DNA of 64,000 bases from contig NZ_CP011545.1 of NCBI RefSeq assembly GCF_001021045.1, positions 1,612,001 to 1,676,000 of the forward strand, in the 5' to 3' direction. Of the stretch, positions 1 to 9,057 are shown piece after piece. The stretch's first letter is position 1, and each line of letters starts with the position of its first letter. The position numbers and the translations under genes are program-made. Source of the DNA: Corynebacterium testudinoris (GTDB taxonomy: Bacteria; Actinomycetota; Actinomycetes; Mycobacteriales; Mycobacteriaceae). The notes under the pieces are model-generated. The model searched no databases and was not told where the DNA came from. It saw only the letters and a list, made by a program, of their open reading frames with translations.

Positions 1-1210
1 ACTCCACCTCGGTGCCGATGAGCTGGCGGTTGCCCTCCGCCGACACCCGCTCCTGGAGGGCGACGAGGCGCTCGAAGCGCTCCTGCACAACCTCCTTGGG
101 CACCTGCTCGGCGTAGGTCGCGGCAGGCGTGCCGGGGCGCGGGGAGTACTGGAAGGTATAAGCAGAGGTGAAACGAGCCTGCTCAACAACGTCGAGGGTG
201 GCCTGAAAATCCTCCTCCGTCTCACCGGGGAAACCAACAATGATGTCAGTGGTGATGGAGGCATGCGGAATCTTCGCACGCACCTCATCCAAGATCGCGA
301 GGAACTTCTTGGAGCGGTAGGAACGCCGCATCTCCTTCAACACCTTGTCCGAACCCGACTGCAGCGGCATGTGCAACTGCGGACAAATGTTGGGCGTTTC
401 CGCCATGGCATCAATGACGTCAGTGGTGAACTCAGCCGGATGCGGGGAAGTAAAGCGCAACCGCTCGAGACCGTCGATGGAGCCGCAGGCGCGCAAGAGC
501 TTGGAAAAGGCGCTGCGATCACGCTCAATCTCCGGATCGGCGAAGTTCACGCCGTAGGCATTAACGTTCTGACCGAGCAACGTCACCTCGGTAACACCTT
601 GGTCCACCAGCGCCTGTACTTCGGCGAGGATATCGCCAGGACGGCGGTCAACTTCCTTTCCTCGCAGACTTGGCACAATGCAGAACGTGCACGTGTTATT
701 ACAGCCCACCGACACCGACACCCACCCGGCATAAGCCGACTCGCGCTTGGCCGGAAGGATCGACGGAAACGCCTCCAGGGCCTCGACGATTTCCACCTCG
801 GCGGCGTCGTTGTGCCGGGAGCGCTCCAACAGGGTAGGCAGGGACCCGATGTTGTGCGTACCAAAGACGACATCGACCCACGGGGCCTTGGTGATCACCG
901 TGTCGCGGTCCTTCTGCGCGAGACAGCCACCCACCGCAATTTGCATGCCGGGGTGTTCCTTCTTCGTCGCACGCAACTGACCCAACGTGCCATAAAGGCG
1001 CTCATCAGCATTCTCGCGGACCGCACAGGTGTTGAAAACGACGAGGTCCGGCTCCTCACCTTCCGCCGCGACGTAACCCGCCTCCTCCAAGAGGCCGGAA
1101 AGCCGCTCGGAATCGTGCACGTTCATCTGGCACCCAAAGGTACGAACCTCGTAGGTGCGGGGTTCACTCACGGGGTGATTATCAAGGACTGAAAGGTTCT
1201 GCTGCGCCAC
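1..1210 (-). CDS. miaB: MiaB, tRNA A37 methylthiotransferase (5' part; 3' end outside window)
   Basis: Radical-SAM enzyme that adds the 2-methylthio group to N6-isopentenyladenosine at tRNA position 37. Translating the minus strand gives the UPF0004 N-terminal start ([17 protein letters not shown]), the three cluster-binding cysteines of that domain, and further in the radical-SAM motif [11 protein letters not shown]. The gene runs off the left edge, so about 403 codons are visible and the C-terminal TRAM domain is missing. I place the start at the GTG at 1210: a TAGAAT -10 box (1224-1219) lies 8 bases upstream, which fits a leaderless mRNA. A second in-frame GTG at 1171 is an alternative. 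It is divergent from gluA with a 214-bp gap. Confidence 0.93.
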   Translation of the reverse strand, partial: MAQQNLSVLDNHPVSEPRTYEVRTFGCQMNVHDSERLSGLLEEAGYVAAEGEEPDLVVFNTCAVRENADERLYGTLGQLRATKKEHPGMQIAVGGCLAQKDRDTVITKAPWVDVVFGTHNIGSLPTLLERSRHNDAAEVEIVEALEAFPSILPAKRESAYAGWVSVSVGCNNTCTFCIVPSLRGKEVDRRPGDILAEVQALVDQGVTEVTLLGQNVNAYGVNFADPEIERDRSAFSKLLRACGSIDGLERLRFTSPHPAEFTTDVIDAMAETPNICPQLHMPLQSGSDKVLKEMRRSYRSKKFLAILDEVRAKIPHASITTDIIVGFPGETEEDFQATLDVVEQARFTSAYTFQYSPRPGTPAATYAEQVPKEVVQERFERLVALQERVSAEGNRQLIGTEVE

Positions 1211-1412
1211 GGGGTGCCATTCTAGTACCCAGGCAGGCGGCTACCAATTGCTCCCGACTCCCGAACAGATTCCCCCTCAACTGGAGAGTTGCCCGGTCCC
1301 CCGGATCTTCGATTGATCGGATCAGCCATGGGGCGAAGATTGCGGCTTTAGCTAAATTTGCCACGTTGCAAAATCGTTAGCGGAAAATGCTCATTTTGCT
1401 ACGCGATCGGCC

Positions 1413-1418
1413 TATAGT
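1413..1418 (+). promoter_or_regulatory. -10 box of gluA, leaderless
   Basis: TATAGT ends 6 bases before the ATG at 1425, so transcription should begin at or next to the start codon. No good -35 hexamer is visible 17 bases upstream. The rest of the 1211-1424 gap holds the miaB -10 box and no gene I can support. Confidence 0.6.
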
Positions 1419-1424
1419 TCTCAT

Positions 1425-2201
1425 ATGACCCAGAACACACCTGTCACGGCTGAAGGATCAGGCAACACCCCCATGATCCGGATGAGCGACGTGCAGAAGT
1501 ACTTCGACGATTTCCAGGCGCTCAAGGACATCAACCTGGAGATCCCCAGCGGCCAGGTCGTCGTCGTGCTCGGCCCGTCCGGCTCTGGAAAGTCCACGCT
1601 CTGCCGCACGATTAACCGCCTCGAGCCCATCGAACAGGGCACCATCGAGATCGACGGCGTCCTCCTCCCTGAAGAGGGCAAAGACCTGGCCAAGCTGCGC
1701 GCTGACGTTGGCATGGTGTTCCAGCAATTCAACCTCTTCCCGCACCTGACCATCAAGGACAACGTCACCTTGGGTCCCATGAAGGTCCGGAAGATGAAGA
1801 AGGCCGCCGCCTCCGAGCGGGCCATGCAATTGCTGGAGCGGGTCGGCATCGCCAACCAGTCGGATAAGTACCCGGCGCAGCTGTCCGGTGGACAGCAGCA
1901 GCGCGTGGCCATCGCCCGCGCGCTGGCGATGAACCCCAAGATCATGCTGTTCGACGAACCAACGTCCGCCCTCGACCCCGAAATGGTCAATGAGGTCCTC
2001 GATGTCATGGCGGGCTTGGCAAAAGATGGCATGACCATGGTCGTGGTCACCCACGAAATGGGCTTCGCCCGCCGGGCCGCCGATCGAGTTCTGTTCATGG
2101 CCGACGGAGCCATCGTCGAGGACTCCACCCCCGATGATTTCTTCTCCCACCCGAAGACCGATCGCGCCAAGGACTTCCTGGGCAAGATCCTCTCTCACTA
2201 A
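1425..2201 (+). CDS. gluA: Glutamate ABC transporter ATP-binding protein GluA
   Basis: ATPase of the GluABCD glutamate importer; drives uptake through GluC and GluD at the inner face of the membrane. Walker A GPSGSGKS at residues 50-57, signature LSGGQQQ near 151, and Walker [11 protein letters not shown] follow the polar-amino-acid importer pattern, and the whole chain closely resembles C. glutamicum GluA. From the ATG at 1425 the protein has 258 residues, 16 more at the N-terminus than the C. glutamicum start, which corresponds to the internal ATG at 1473. I keep 1425 because it sits 6 bases after a TATAGT box, whereas no ribosome binding site precedes 1473. First gene of a four-gene plus-strand operon. 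Confidence 0.95.
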   Translation: MTQNTPVTAEGSGNTPMIRMSDVQKYFDDFQALKDINLEIPSGQVVVVLGPSGSGKSTLCRTINRLEPIEQGTIEIDGVLLPEEGKDLAKLRADVGMVFQQFNLFPHLTIKDNVTLGPMKVRKMKKAAASERAMQLLERVGIANQSDKYPAQLSGGQQQRVAIARALAMNPKIMLFDEPTSALDPEMVNEVLDVMAGLAKDGMTMVVVTHEMGFARRAADRVLFMADGAIVEDSTPDDFFSHPKTDRAKDFLGKILSH

Positions 2202-2232
2202 TCACCTCATATAACAGCAAAGGACTACCACC

Positions 2233-3114
2233 ATGAAGCGCTCCATTTTCCGCACCGCTGCTCTTGTCTCCACTACCGTTATCGCCGGCGTCGCCCTCGC
2301 TGCCTGTGGCTCGGGCTCCTCCTCCGGCGGCGGTGATGGCATGCTCGGCGCCATCGAAGCCGGCGAAGTCACCATCGGCACCAAGTACGATCAGCCTGGC
2401 CTGGGGCTTCGTAACCCGGACGGCACCATGTCCGGCCTCGATGTCGATGTCTCCCAGTACGTCGTCGACCACATCGCCGAGAAGAACGGCTGGGAGAAGC
2501 CCAACGTCACCTGGCGCGAGACCCCCTCCGCCCAGCGCGAAACCCTCATCCAAAACGGTGAGGTTGACCTCATCGCCGCGACCTACTCCATCAACAAGGG
2601 TCGCTCCGAGTCCGTCAACTTCGGTGGCCCCTACTTGGTCACCCACCAGGCACTGCTCGTCCGCGACGGCGAGACCGAGATCACCGACCTCGAGAGCCTC
2701 GACGGCAAGATCCTCTGCTCCGTCACCGGCTCCACCCCGGCCCAGAAGGTCAAGGACGCCCTCCCCGGTGTTCAGCTCCAGGAGTACGACACCTACTCAT
2801 CCTGTGTTGAGGCACTGCGCCAGGGCAACATCGACGCGATGACCACCGACGCCACCATCCTCCTGGGCTACTCCGCTCAGGCTCCGGGCCAGTTCAAGGT
2901 CATCGAGATGGAGAAGGACGGCCAGCCGTTCACCAACGAGTACTACGGCATCGGCTTGGCCAAGGACGACACCGAGGGCACCACCGCCATCAACGAAGCG
3001 CTCAAGGAGATGCACTCCTCCGGCGAGTTTGACAAGCTCGTGGACAAGAACCTCGGCGGAATGGACGCGGTCTCCCCCGGCACCCCGGGCGACCTTTCCT
3101 TCCTCAACTCTTAA
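2233..3114 (+). CDS. gluB: Glutamate-binding lipoprotein GluB
   Basis: Extracytoplasmic solute-binding protein that delivers glutamate to GluCD. The N-terminus is a lipoprotein signal with lipobox LAAC (residues 22-25), so mature GluB should be anchored at Cys25 to the outer face of the membrane. The rest is a family 3 (SBP_bac_3) binding protein with the expected VDVSQYV and TYSINKGRSESVNF segments. Total 293 residues, normal for the family. RBS AAAGGA lies about 8 bases before the ATG, and the gene follows gluA after 31 bases in the same operon. Confidence 0.95.
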   Translation: MKRSIFRTAALVSTTVIAGVALAACGSGSSSGGGDGMLGAIEAGEVTIGTKYDQPGLGLRNPDGTMSGLDVDVSQYVVDHIAEKNGWEKPNVTWRETPSAQRETLIQNGEVDLIAATYSINKGRSESVNFGGPYLVTHQALLVRDGETEITDLESLDGKILCSVTGSTPAQKVKDALPGVQLQEYDTYSSCVEALRQGNIDAMTTDATILLGYSAQAPGQFKVIEMEKDGQPFTNEYYGIGLAKDDTEGTTAINEALKEMHSSGEFDKLVDKNLGGMDAVSPGTPGDLSFLNS

Positions 3115-3125
3115 CCACACCCTGT

Positions 3126-3145
3126 GACGCCCCTAACTGGGCGTC
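3126..3145 (+). promoter_or_regulatory. Intercistronic hairpin between gluB and gluC
   Basis: GACGCCC and GGGCGTC form a perfect 7-bp stem with a 6-base loop just after the gluB stop. There is no T-run, so it is unlikely to be a strong terminator. Such hairpins after binding-protein genes often stabilise the upstream mRNA and keep binding protein in excess over permease. That role is inferred. Confidence 0.5.
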
Positions 3146-3163
3146 GACACCGAGGAGACCCTC

Positions 3164-3850
3164 ATGACCGAACTCTGGGCTGATCTTGGCCCACGGCTGT
3201 GGCCAGCATTTTGGATCACCATCCAGCTGACCGTGTATTCCGCCATTGGATCAATGATCCTCGGCACCATCCTCACAGCCATGAGGGTCTCCCCCGTCGC
3301 AATGCTGCGCGGGATGGCGTCCTTCTACATCAACATCGTGCGCAACACCCCGTTGACGCTCATCATCTTGTTCTGCTCCTTCGGTCTGTACCAGAACCTC
3401 GGCTTCGCGATGGCCAGCCGAGACTCCTCCACCTTCCTGGTTGATAACAACTTCCGTCTCGCGGTGCTGGGCTTCATCATCTACACCTCAGCTTTCGTCG
3501 CCGAGTCCCTGCGCTCCGGCATCAACACGGTGCACTTTGGTCAGGCGGAGGCCGCGCGATCCATCGGGTTGACGTTCCCCCAGATTTTCAAAGAGATCAT
3601 CTTCCCCCAAGCTTTCCGCGCCGCGATTGTGCCGCTGGGCAACACACTGATTGCGTTGACGAAGAACACGACCATCGCCTCCGCCATCGGCGTCGCCGAA
3701 GCCTCGCTGCTGATGAAGTCCACCATTGAGGTGCACGCCAACATGCTCTTCGTCGTGTTCGGCATCTTCGCACTCGGATTCATCATCCTCACACTGCCCA
3801 CTGGTCTGGCCATTGGTCGACTCTCCACCCGAATGACGGTGAGGAAGTAA
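3164..3850 (+). CDS. gluC: Glutamate ABC transporter permease GluC
   Basis: Membrane subunit of the GluABCD importer, 228 residues, with several hydrophobic segments typical of HisM-type permeases. The cytoplasmic EAA loop that contacts the ATPase is visible as [20 protein letters not shown] around residues 125-145. RBS GAGGA precedes the ATG. The stop codon TAA shares its last base with the ATG of gluD, so the two permease subunits are translationally coupled and probably made in equal amounts. Confidence 0.94.
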   Translation: MTELWADLGPRLWPAFWITIQLTVYSAIGSMILGTILTAMRVSPVAMLRGMASFYINIVRNTPLTLIILFCSFGLYQNLGFAMASRDSSTFLVDNNFRLAVLGFIIYTSAFVAESLRSGINTVHFGQAEAARSIGLTFPQIFKEIIFPQAFRAAIVPLGNTLIALTKNTTIASAIGVAEASLLMKSTIEVHANMLFVVFGIFALGFIILTLPTGLAIGRLSTRMTVRK

Positions 3851-4788
3851 TGTCTGTACGCGCAACAGTCCTGTACGACGCCCCCGGCCCCCGCGGCCGG
3901 CAACTCAACCGGATCATCACCGCTGCTACCGCCGCCATCACCATCGCAATCCTCGCGTGGGTCCTGTGGACTCTGCAGGCCAACGGTCAGCTCACCGCCG
4001 CCAAATGGAGCCCGTTCCTCGACTCCCTGACGTGGAAGACATACCTCCTTCCTGGCCTGTGGGGCACGTTGAAGGCCGCCTTTGCCTCCATCCTGCTCGC
4101 ACTCATCCTCGGTGTTCTTCTCGGCCTGGGTCGCCTGTCCGAGCAAACGTGGCTGCGGTGGATCTGTGCCGTCATCGTCGAGTTTTTCCGCGCCATTCCG
4201 GTGCTGCTGCTCATGATCTTCGCCTACCAGCTCTTTGCCATCTACAACCTGGTAGCACCCCGTCAGCTGGCCTTCGCAGCCGTCGTCTTCGGCCTGACCA
4301 TGTACAACGGCTCCGTCATCGCGGAGATCCTGCGTTCCGGCATCAATTCCCTGCCCAAGGGCCAGACTGAAGCAGCACGCACGCTCGGCATGTCTCACCG
4401 CCAGACCATGTGGTTTATCCTGCTCCCGCAGGCCGTCGCGGCCATGCTGCCGGCACTGATCGCGCAGATGGTCATCGCGCTGAAGGATTCCGCTCTGGGC
4501 TACCAGATCGGCTACGTCGAGGTCGTTCGCTCCGGCATTCAGTCGGCGTCCGCGAACCAGAACTTCCTCGCTTCCCTCGTCGTCGTGGCGATCATCATGA
4601 TCCTCATCAACTGGGCTCTGACTGCCCTCGCCCAACGCATCGAGCGCCAGCTCCGTGCGGGCCGAGCTCGTCGCAACATCGTGGCCAAGGTTCCCGAGCT
4701 CCCCGACCAGGGTCTGGCCACCAAGGACAACGTCAACGTCGACTGGCACGATCCCGACTACGTCGAGATCAAGAACCCGGGTCAGTAG
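3850..4788 (+). CDS. gluD: Glutamate ABC transporter permease GluD
   Basis: Second permease subunit of the glutamate importer, 312 residues. Hydrophobic segments are visible near residues 20-45, 75-105 and onward, and the EAA loop reads [21 protein letters not shown] polar tail of about 40 residues after the last membrane segment (to IKNPGQ) is presumably cytoplasmic. The ATG overlaps the gluC stop by one base. Last gene of the operon, followed by a strong hairpin terminator. Confidence 0.93.
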   Translation: MSVRATVLYDAPGPRGRQLNRIITAATAAITIAILAWVLWTLQANGQLTAAKWSPFLDSLTWKTYLLPGLWGTLKAAFASILLALILGVLLGLGRLSEQTWLRWICAVIVEFFRAIPVLLLMIFAYQLFAIYNLVAPRQLAFAAVVFGLTMYNGSVIAEILRSGINSLPKGQTEAARTLGMSHRQTMWFILLPQAVAAMLPALIAQMVIALKDSALGYQIGYVEVVRSGIQSASANQNFLASLVVVAIIMILINWALTALAQRIERQLRAGRARRNIVAKVPELPDQGLATKDNVNVDWHDPDYVEIKNPGQ

Positions 4789-4808
4789 GTCAACAGAGCC
4801 TATCGGCG

Positions 4809-4820
4809 CTTATCGACGCC
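4809..4820 (+). repeat. Interspersed motif CTTATCGACG(C/T)C, first of nine copies
   Basis: The 10-mer CTTATCGACG occurs nine times. Plus orientation starts at 4809, 15308, 25524, 30357 and 47470. The minus-orientation copies lie at 34923-34935, 40689-40700, 47285-47297 and 59635-59647. The 4809 copy is intergenic and the others lie in unrelated genes in different reading frames, so protein constraint does not explain it. Function unknown. Confidence 0.75.
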
Positions 4821-4827
4821 CCCGCAC

Positions 4828-4862
4828 AAGCCCGCTTCCCCCTCACCGGGGAAGCGGGCTTT
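4828..4862. terminator. Bidirectional terminator between gluD and recX
   Basis: AAGCCCGCTTCCCC pairs perfectly with GGGGAAGCGGGCTT around a 6-base loop. It lies between convergent gluD and recX and can serve both strands. Confidence 0.85.
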
Positions 4863-4863
4863 G

Positions 4864-5451
4864 TCAATCCTCCAGCTCGGCGATCCGGTGTTCAAGGGCC
4901 TCTCGCGCGATGTTGAGGCTCATCCCCTGAGGGAATCCTCGCCGCGCTAGGACGCCGACGATCCGCCGCAGCGTTTTGTCACGCTCCGCCCTGTCCGCTG
5001 GAGCGTGTTTCACGCTGCGGGCTTTCTTCGCCGCGAGCGTTCGTGCCATGGCGGCTTCATCCTCAGAGTCGATCTGGGCGAGCGCTTCGGTCCGAGTGGC
5101 GGGGTCGACGCCTTTGTCGCTGAGCTCCTGCTCGAGGACGCGAGTTGATTTCCCACGGCGGGCATGGCGCTGCCGGACCCACTCGAATGCGAATAATTGG
5201 TCGTTGATGAGGCCGACCTCTGCCAAATCGTCCACCACACTGTCTACGACGTCGGCGGGAAACTCCGCCTGTAGCAGCCGCTGAGTGAGCTCATGGCGAG
5301 AACGCGCCCGCTGGTCGAGCAGCCCCAGCGCCCGCTTTCGCACGGCGGCCTTGGCTTCCTCCGCCTCATAATCAAACAGCGACGGCCCATGTCCGGCCGC
5401 GTACTCCTCCAGAGCAGTGCGGAGCTGCTCGAGCTTGTCAGCCTGCCTCAT
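4864..5451 (-). CDS. recX: Regulatory protein RecX
   Basis: RecX inhibits RecA filament growth and ATPase. The 195-residue protein has the tandem three-helix repeats of the family, visible as RALGLLDQRARSRHELTQRLLQAEFPAD and the similar segments that follow (FEWVRQRHARRGKSTRVLEQEL and later). The gene starts 19 bases after the recA stop on the same strand, the conserved recA-recX arrangement, so it is probably co-transcribed with recA from the SOS-controlled promoter near 6777-6805. It ends at the bidirectional terminator 4828-4862. Confidence 0.93.
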   Translation of the reverse strand: MRQADKLEQLRTALEEYAAGHGPSLFDYEAEEAKAAVRKRALGLLDQRARSRHELTQRLLQAEFPADVVDSVVDDLAEVGLINDQLFAFEWVRQRHARRGKSTRVLEQELSDKGVDPATRTEALAQIDSEDEAAMARTLAAKKARSVKHAPADRAERDKTLRRIVGVLARRGFPQGMSLNIAREALEHRIAELED

Positions 5452-5470
5452 GTGCAGCCCCTCCCCCTAT

Positions 5471-6598
5471 TTACTCTCCGGCTGCGGTGGCATCCTCGTC
5501 ATCGTCGAAATCGACGTTGGGGACCATGTCTACCGGATCATCGCTGAGGTCGGTGCCTTCACCATTGGCAGCATCGGGCCCGATTCCCAGCTTGGAAAAG
5601 ATCTTGCGCTCGATTTCATCCGCCAATTCCGGGGTCTCCTTGAGCAGCAGGCGGGCCTTCTCCTTGCCCTGGCCCAGCTGGTCGCCCTCATAGGTGAACC
5701 AGGAACCAGACTTCTTCACAATGCCGTTTTCCACACCCAGATCGATGATGGAGGACTCGCGGGAAATGCCCTCGCCATACATAATGTCGAACTCAGCGAT
5801 CTTGAAGGGCGGCGACACCTTGTTCTTCACCACCTTGAGTCGGGTGCGGTTGCCGATGGCATCCTGCCCGTCCTTCAAGGTCTGGATTCGCCGGACATCA
5901 CACCGCACGGAGGAGTAGAATTTGAGGGCCTTACCACCGGTGGTGGTTTCCGGGGAGCCGAACATCACGCCGATCTTTTCACGCAGCTGGTTGATGAAAA
6001 TGGCGGTGGTGTTGGAGGTGTGCAGGGCGCCGGTCATCTTGCGCAGCGCCTGGCTCATCAGGCGGGCCTGCAGGCCGACGTGGCTATCACCCATATCACC
6101 CTCGATCTCAGCCTTGGGGGTCAACGCGGCGACCGAGTCAATCACGATGATGTCGATGGCGCCGGAGCGGACCAGCATGTCCGCGATCTCCAGGGCCTGC
6201 TCGCCGGTATCCGGCTGGGACACCAACAGGGCGTCCGTGTCCACGCCGAGCTTCTTGGCGTAATCCGGATCGAGCGCGTGCTCAGCATCGATGAAAGCCG
6301 CGATGCCGCCGGCCTTTTGCGCCTGAGCAATAGCGTGAAGCGCGACGGTGGTCTTACCGGAGGATTCCGGACCATAGACCTCGACGATGCGGCCACGCGG
6401 GAAACCGCCGATACCAAGAGCGACATCGATAGCCGTGTTGCCCGAAGAGATCACCGAGATCGGCGGGCGGTTTTCATCACCGAGGCGCATAACAGCGCCC
6501 TTACCAAAGTCCTTCTCGATCATCGCCAACGCGGAATCGAGTGCCTTCTGGCGATCGGCGCCCGGGGCCGCAGCAGAATTTTTCTTCTTCGGTGCCAT
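5471..6598 (-). CDS. recA: Recombinase A
   Basis: DNA-dependent ATPase of homologous recombination and coprotease for LexA cleavage. From the ATG at 6598 the protein has 375 residues. It shows Walker A GPESSGKT at 76-83, the [11 protein letters not shown]alker B strand, the DNA-binding loop around [22 protein letters not shown], and an acidic C-terminal tail ([14 protein letters not shown]). I chose 6598 (MAPKKK) because the RBS AGAAGGA is well placed for it; an ATG at 6607 directly abuts the RBS, and a longer start at 6664 is less likely. Followed by recX; preceded by an SOS-type promoter. Confidence 0.97.
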   Translation of the reverse strand: MAPKKKNSAAAPGADRQKALDSALAMIEKDFGKGAVMRLGDENRPPISVISSGNTAIDVALGIGGFPRGRIVEVYGPESSGKTTVALHAIAQAQKAGGIAAFIDAEHALDPDYAKKLGVDTDALLVSQPDTGEQALEIADMLVRSGAIDIIVIDSVAALTPKAEIEGDMGDSHVGLQARLMSQALRKMTGALHTSNTTAIFINQLREKIGVMFGSPETTTGGKALKFYSSVRCDVRRIQTLKDGQDAIGNRTRLKVVKNKVSPPFKIAEFDIMYGEGISRESSIIDLGVENGIVKKSGSWFTYEGDQLGQGKEKARLLLKETPELADEIERKIFSKLGIGPDAANGEGTDLSDDPVDMVPNVDFDDDEDATAAGE

Positions 6599-6776
6599 GG
6601 TGGTCATTCCTTCTGATTGTTTGGGTGAGTTCGCAAGCTGATCATCGTGCTCAATGAGGTCCACACTCTTGTTAGACTCTCAATTCACACAATCGGCTCC
6701 CGCAGCTCACACATTGAGCTTTGTTCTTTGAGGACACGCTAGTCCCATCCCCGGACATCCCGGATCATCGACTTCG

Positions 6777-6805
6777 AACATACACGCACAATTGTTCGAA
6801 CTCAA
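6777..6805 (-). promoter_or_regulatory. recA promoter with LexA (SOS) box
   Basis: On the minus strand TTGAGT (6805-6800) and TATGTT (6782-6777) are separated by exactly 17 bases. That spacer, read on the plus strand at 6784-6799, is ACGCACAATTGTTCGA, which matches the actinobacterial LexA consensus TCGAAnAnnTGTTCGA with two mismatches, both in the left arm. LexA bound here would cover the promoter. The operator call is inferred from the known consensus. Confidence 0.7.
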
Positions 6806-6834
6806 TGGGCAACACGCCGCGCGGGAAAAAATCC

Positions 6835-7050
6835 CTAGAAACCGGGGCGATCTATCCCCAGTCGACGCTCCTCGGGGACATCGAACTCCTCACACAGTTG
6901 ACGCCACACGGCGCGGAGGTCCTCCCCCTCCTCGATGAGCTGCTCGGGAGTTTTGCCATAGACCGCGAGAACGTGGGAGTGAACAATCCATTTGCCCTGG
7001 ACGCTTCCAAACTCGTCCTCAACCAATTGGTGAAACTCCGTCAATCGCAT
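6835..7050 (-). CDS. DUF3046 family protein
   Basis: Small protein of 71 residues, recognised as DUF3046 by MRLTEFHQLVEDEFGS and the C-terminal REFDVPEERRLG-like segment. Family members lie beside recA in many actinobacteria, as here; no biochemical function is known to me. I use the ATG at 7050 (MRLTEF); upstream in-frame codons would extend into the bioY promoter region and are not conserved. It is separated from recA by the LexA-controlled promoter, so the two need not be co-expressed. Confidence 0.85.
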   Translation of the reverse strand: MRLTEFHQLVEDEFGSVQGKWIVHSHVLAVYGKTPEQLIEEGEDLRAVWRQLCEEFDVPEERRLGIDRPGF

Positions 7051-7116
7051 GGCCCCGATAGTACTTATTCCTCCACTGCCCCACCAAGCGGCACGCAAAA
7101 GACCCCATATGGTCGT

Positions 7117-7129
7117 TAAACACTGTTCA
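7117..7129 (+). promoter_or_regulatory. Putative BioQ operator upstream of bioY
   Basis: TAAAC-ACT-GTTCA; on the minus strand TGAAC-AGT-GTTTA. This resembles the C. glutamicum BioQ site TGAAC-N3-GTTAC. It lies just upstream of a TAAGGT -10 box (7134-7139) that is 8 bases before the bioY ATG, so a bound repressor would block the promoter. Repression under biotin control is inferred. Confidence 0.6.
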
Positions 7130-7147
7130 ATGATAAGGTCTTCACCC

Positions 7148-7744
7148 ATGACATCCACCGACACTTCTCGCCCGGCCCGCTCCTCGCGCTCCGGCGTGCA
7201 AGACCTCGCCTACATTACAGTATTCGCCGCCCTGCTCGTCGTTCTGGCATTTGTCGCCATCCCGGTCGGCACGGCCGGCGTGCCGATCGTCCTGCAAAAC
7301 GCCGCCGTCATCCTGGCAGGACTTGTCCTTGGTGGCCGCCGTGGGTTCCTGGCCGTCGCACTCTTCCTCGGCCTTGGCCTCATCGGTTTGCCCGTCCTCG
7401 CCGGTGGCCGGACCACTCTCGCTGCCCTCGCCGGGCCGACGGTCGGCTACCTAGTCGGCTATCTCATCTCCGCGGCCGTGGCCGGATGGATCGCCTACCG
7501 TGCACCGGCTCGCAAGCGCGGCGTGCAGGCCGTCTACTTCATCCTTGCTGGGGTGATTGGCCTGTTCCTGCAGTACTTCTTCGGCGCCCTTGGGCTCGTG
7601 TGGCGTGCGGGCCTCAGCATCGGCGAAGCCGCCCTGGCCCAGGTCCCCTTCCTCGTCCCCGATGCTGGCAAGATGGCTGTCATGGTTATCATCGCCCTGG
7701 GTATTCACGCTGCTTTCCCGGATCTTCTCTCCCGCAAAAAGTAA
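7148..7744 (+). CDS. bioY: Biotin ECF transporter S component BioY
   Basis: Membrane protein that binds biotin and works with BioM and BioN as an energy-coupling-factor importer. The 198-residue protein has about six hydrophobic segments and the BioY hallmarks VPIVLQNAAVILAGLVLGGRRG and LAGPTVGYLVGYL. I chose the ATG at 7148 (MTSTDTSRP): it is preceded by a -10 box at 7134-7139 that suits a leaderless message, and upstream codons would run back over the operator and the DUF3046 start. The stop TAA overlaps the bioM ATG by one base. Confidence 0.93.
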   Translation: MTSTDTSRPARSSRSGVQDLAYITVFAALLVVLAFVAIPVGTAGVPIVLQNAAVILAGLVLGGRRGFLAVALFLGLGLIGLPVLAGGRTTLAALAGPTVGYLVGYLISAAVAGWIAYRAPARKRGVQAVYFILAGVIGLFLQYFFGALGLVWRAGLSIGEAALAQVPFLVPDAGKMAVMVIIALGIHAAFPDLLSRKK

Positions 7745-8442
7745 TGCCCAGCATCATCTTCCATGACGTCTCCGTGCACTTCGACGGGGACGTCGAACCC
7801 GTTCTCCGCCACATTGACCTGCAGCTGGAAGAAAGCCGCATTGGCATCATTGGTGCCAACGGCTCGGGCAAGTCGACCCTCGCCCGGCTGATCAATGGCC
7901 TCGGCGAGCCGACGGAAGGGCAGGTGCTGGTTGATGACCGGGACGTCGCCAAGCATGGCCGCGACATCCGCCGACATGTCGGCTTTGTGTTCTCCGATGC
8001 CGAAAACCAAATCATCATGCCCCAAGTGCGTGACGACGTCGCCTTTTCCCTCCGCCGCCTCAAACTGTCACGGGAAGAGCGCAACAAGCGTGTCGACGCC
8101 GCCCTCGATCGCTTCGGTCTCACCCACCTCGCCGATGCCTCACCCCACACGCTTTCGGGTGGCCAAAAGCAACTGCTCGCGCTAGCGGCGGTGCTGGTGA
8201 TTGAACCCGACCTCATCATCGCAGACGAACCCACTACCCTTCTCGACCTGCGCAACCGCTCTCGCATCGCCCGAGAATTCTCCCGGCTGTCACAGCAACT
8301 CATCGTGGTCACCCACGATCTGGAGATCCTCGACGACTTCGACCGGGTCATCTGCCTCGACCGCGGACAGGTCGTAGCCGACGGAGCTCCTGACGAGGTC
8401 ACCGCCTTCTATCGGCGGCTCATGGCGGAGCACCCAGCGTGA
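7744..8442 (+). CDS. bioM: Biotin ECF transporter ATPase BioM
   Basis: ATP-binding subunit of the BioYMN biotin importer, 232 residues. Walker A GANGSGKST lies at residues 38-46, the signature as LSGGQKQLLAL, and Walker B as LIIADEPTTLLDL, followed by the H-loop VVTHDLE. The CbiO-type segment GFVFSDAENQIIMPQVRDDVAF is typical of ECF ATPases. The start overlaps the bioY stop and the stop TGA overlaps the bioN GTG (GTGA), so all three proteins are translationally coupled. Confidence 0.94.
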   Translation: MPSIIFHDVSVHFDGDVEPVLRHIDLQLEESRIGIIGANGSGKSTLARLINGLGEPTEGQVLVDDRDVAKHGRDIRRHVGFVFSDAENQIIMPQVRDDVAFSLRRLKLSREERNKRVDAALDRFGLTHLADASPHTLSGGQKQLLALAAVLVIEPDLIIADEPTTLLDLRNRSRIAREFSRLSQQLIVVTHDLEILDDFDRVICLDRGQVVADGAPDEVTAFYRRLMAEHPA

Positions 8443-9050
8443 GAAACATCCCCCTCGGTGTCTACGTTCCCGGCGACACCCTCGTCCACCGCACCCCGGC
8501 CGGATGGAAGTTCGTGGCACTGCTTAGCTACATCCTCGCCACGACGATCGCGGTCAAGACCTGGCCACTTGCCGTCGCCTGCCTCGCCGTAGTCAGCCTC
8601 TTCTACGTCCTCGCCCGCATTCCCGCGCGCCTGGCCGTGCAACAAACCGCTCCGGTCCTGCCAGTATTGCTGGTGCTGGGCGCATTCCAATGGTGGCAGC
8701 GCGGCTGGGAATTCGCCGCCGTCACCGTCGTTGTTCTTCTCTCCTCCGTTGCCGCCGCGGCCCTTCTTACCCTCACCACCACAATCGCCGAACTCATGGC
8801 CGCCATCGAGAACGGGCTCGCGCCCTTCGCGCGCTTCGGACTGCCCGTAGAGACCATCTCCCTGGCCATCTCGCTGACAATCCGGCTCATCCCGCTCCAG
8901 CTGGCGACCGTCACAGAGGTGCTCGCCGCGCGAAAGGCTCGCGGGGCTGGCTTTTCCATTGCAGCTTTTGGCACGCCCGTCATGGTGCGCTCGATCCGTC
9001 GCGCACGCTTACTGGCTGAAGCCCTCATTGCGCGCGGTGTCGCTGACTAA
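8439..9050 (+). CDS. bioN: Biotin ECF transporter T component BioN
   Basis: Transmembrane coupling subunit of the BioYMN importer (CbiQ/EcfT family), 203 residues. Hydrophobic stretches lie around residues 25-60 and 70-110. The family coupling motif containing Ala-Arg-Gly is visible near the end: VLAARKARGAGFS, then a second one at ALIARGVAD. The GTG start overlaps the bioM stop by 4 bases. After it comes the 105-bp repeat region. Confidence 0.92.
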   Translation: MRNIPLGVYVPGDTLVHRTPAGWKFVALLSYILATTIAVKTWPLAVACLAVVSLFYVLARIPARLAVQQTAPVLPVLLVLGAFQWWQRGWEFAAVTVVVLLSSVAAAALLTLTTTIAELMAAIENGLAPFARFGLPVETISLAISLTIRLIPLQLATVTEVLAARKARGAGFSIAAFGTPVMVRSIRRARLLAEALIARGVAD

Positions 9051-9057
9051 TCCCCGC

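Noticed and set aside
1182..1364. 60-codon minus-strand frame upstream of miaB
   Set aside because: Overlaps the miaB start in another frame and has no homologue or RBS; the TAGAAT box fits miaB.
1405..1425. AmtR box before gluA
   Set aside because: Only CTATAG of the AmtR consensus is present and coincides with the -10 box; the second half does not match.
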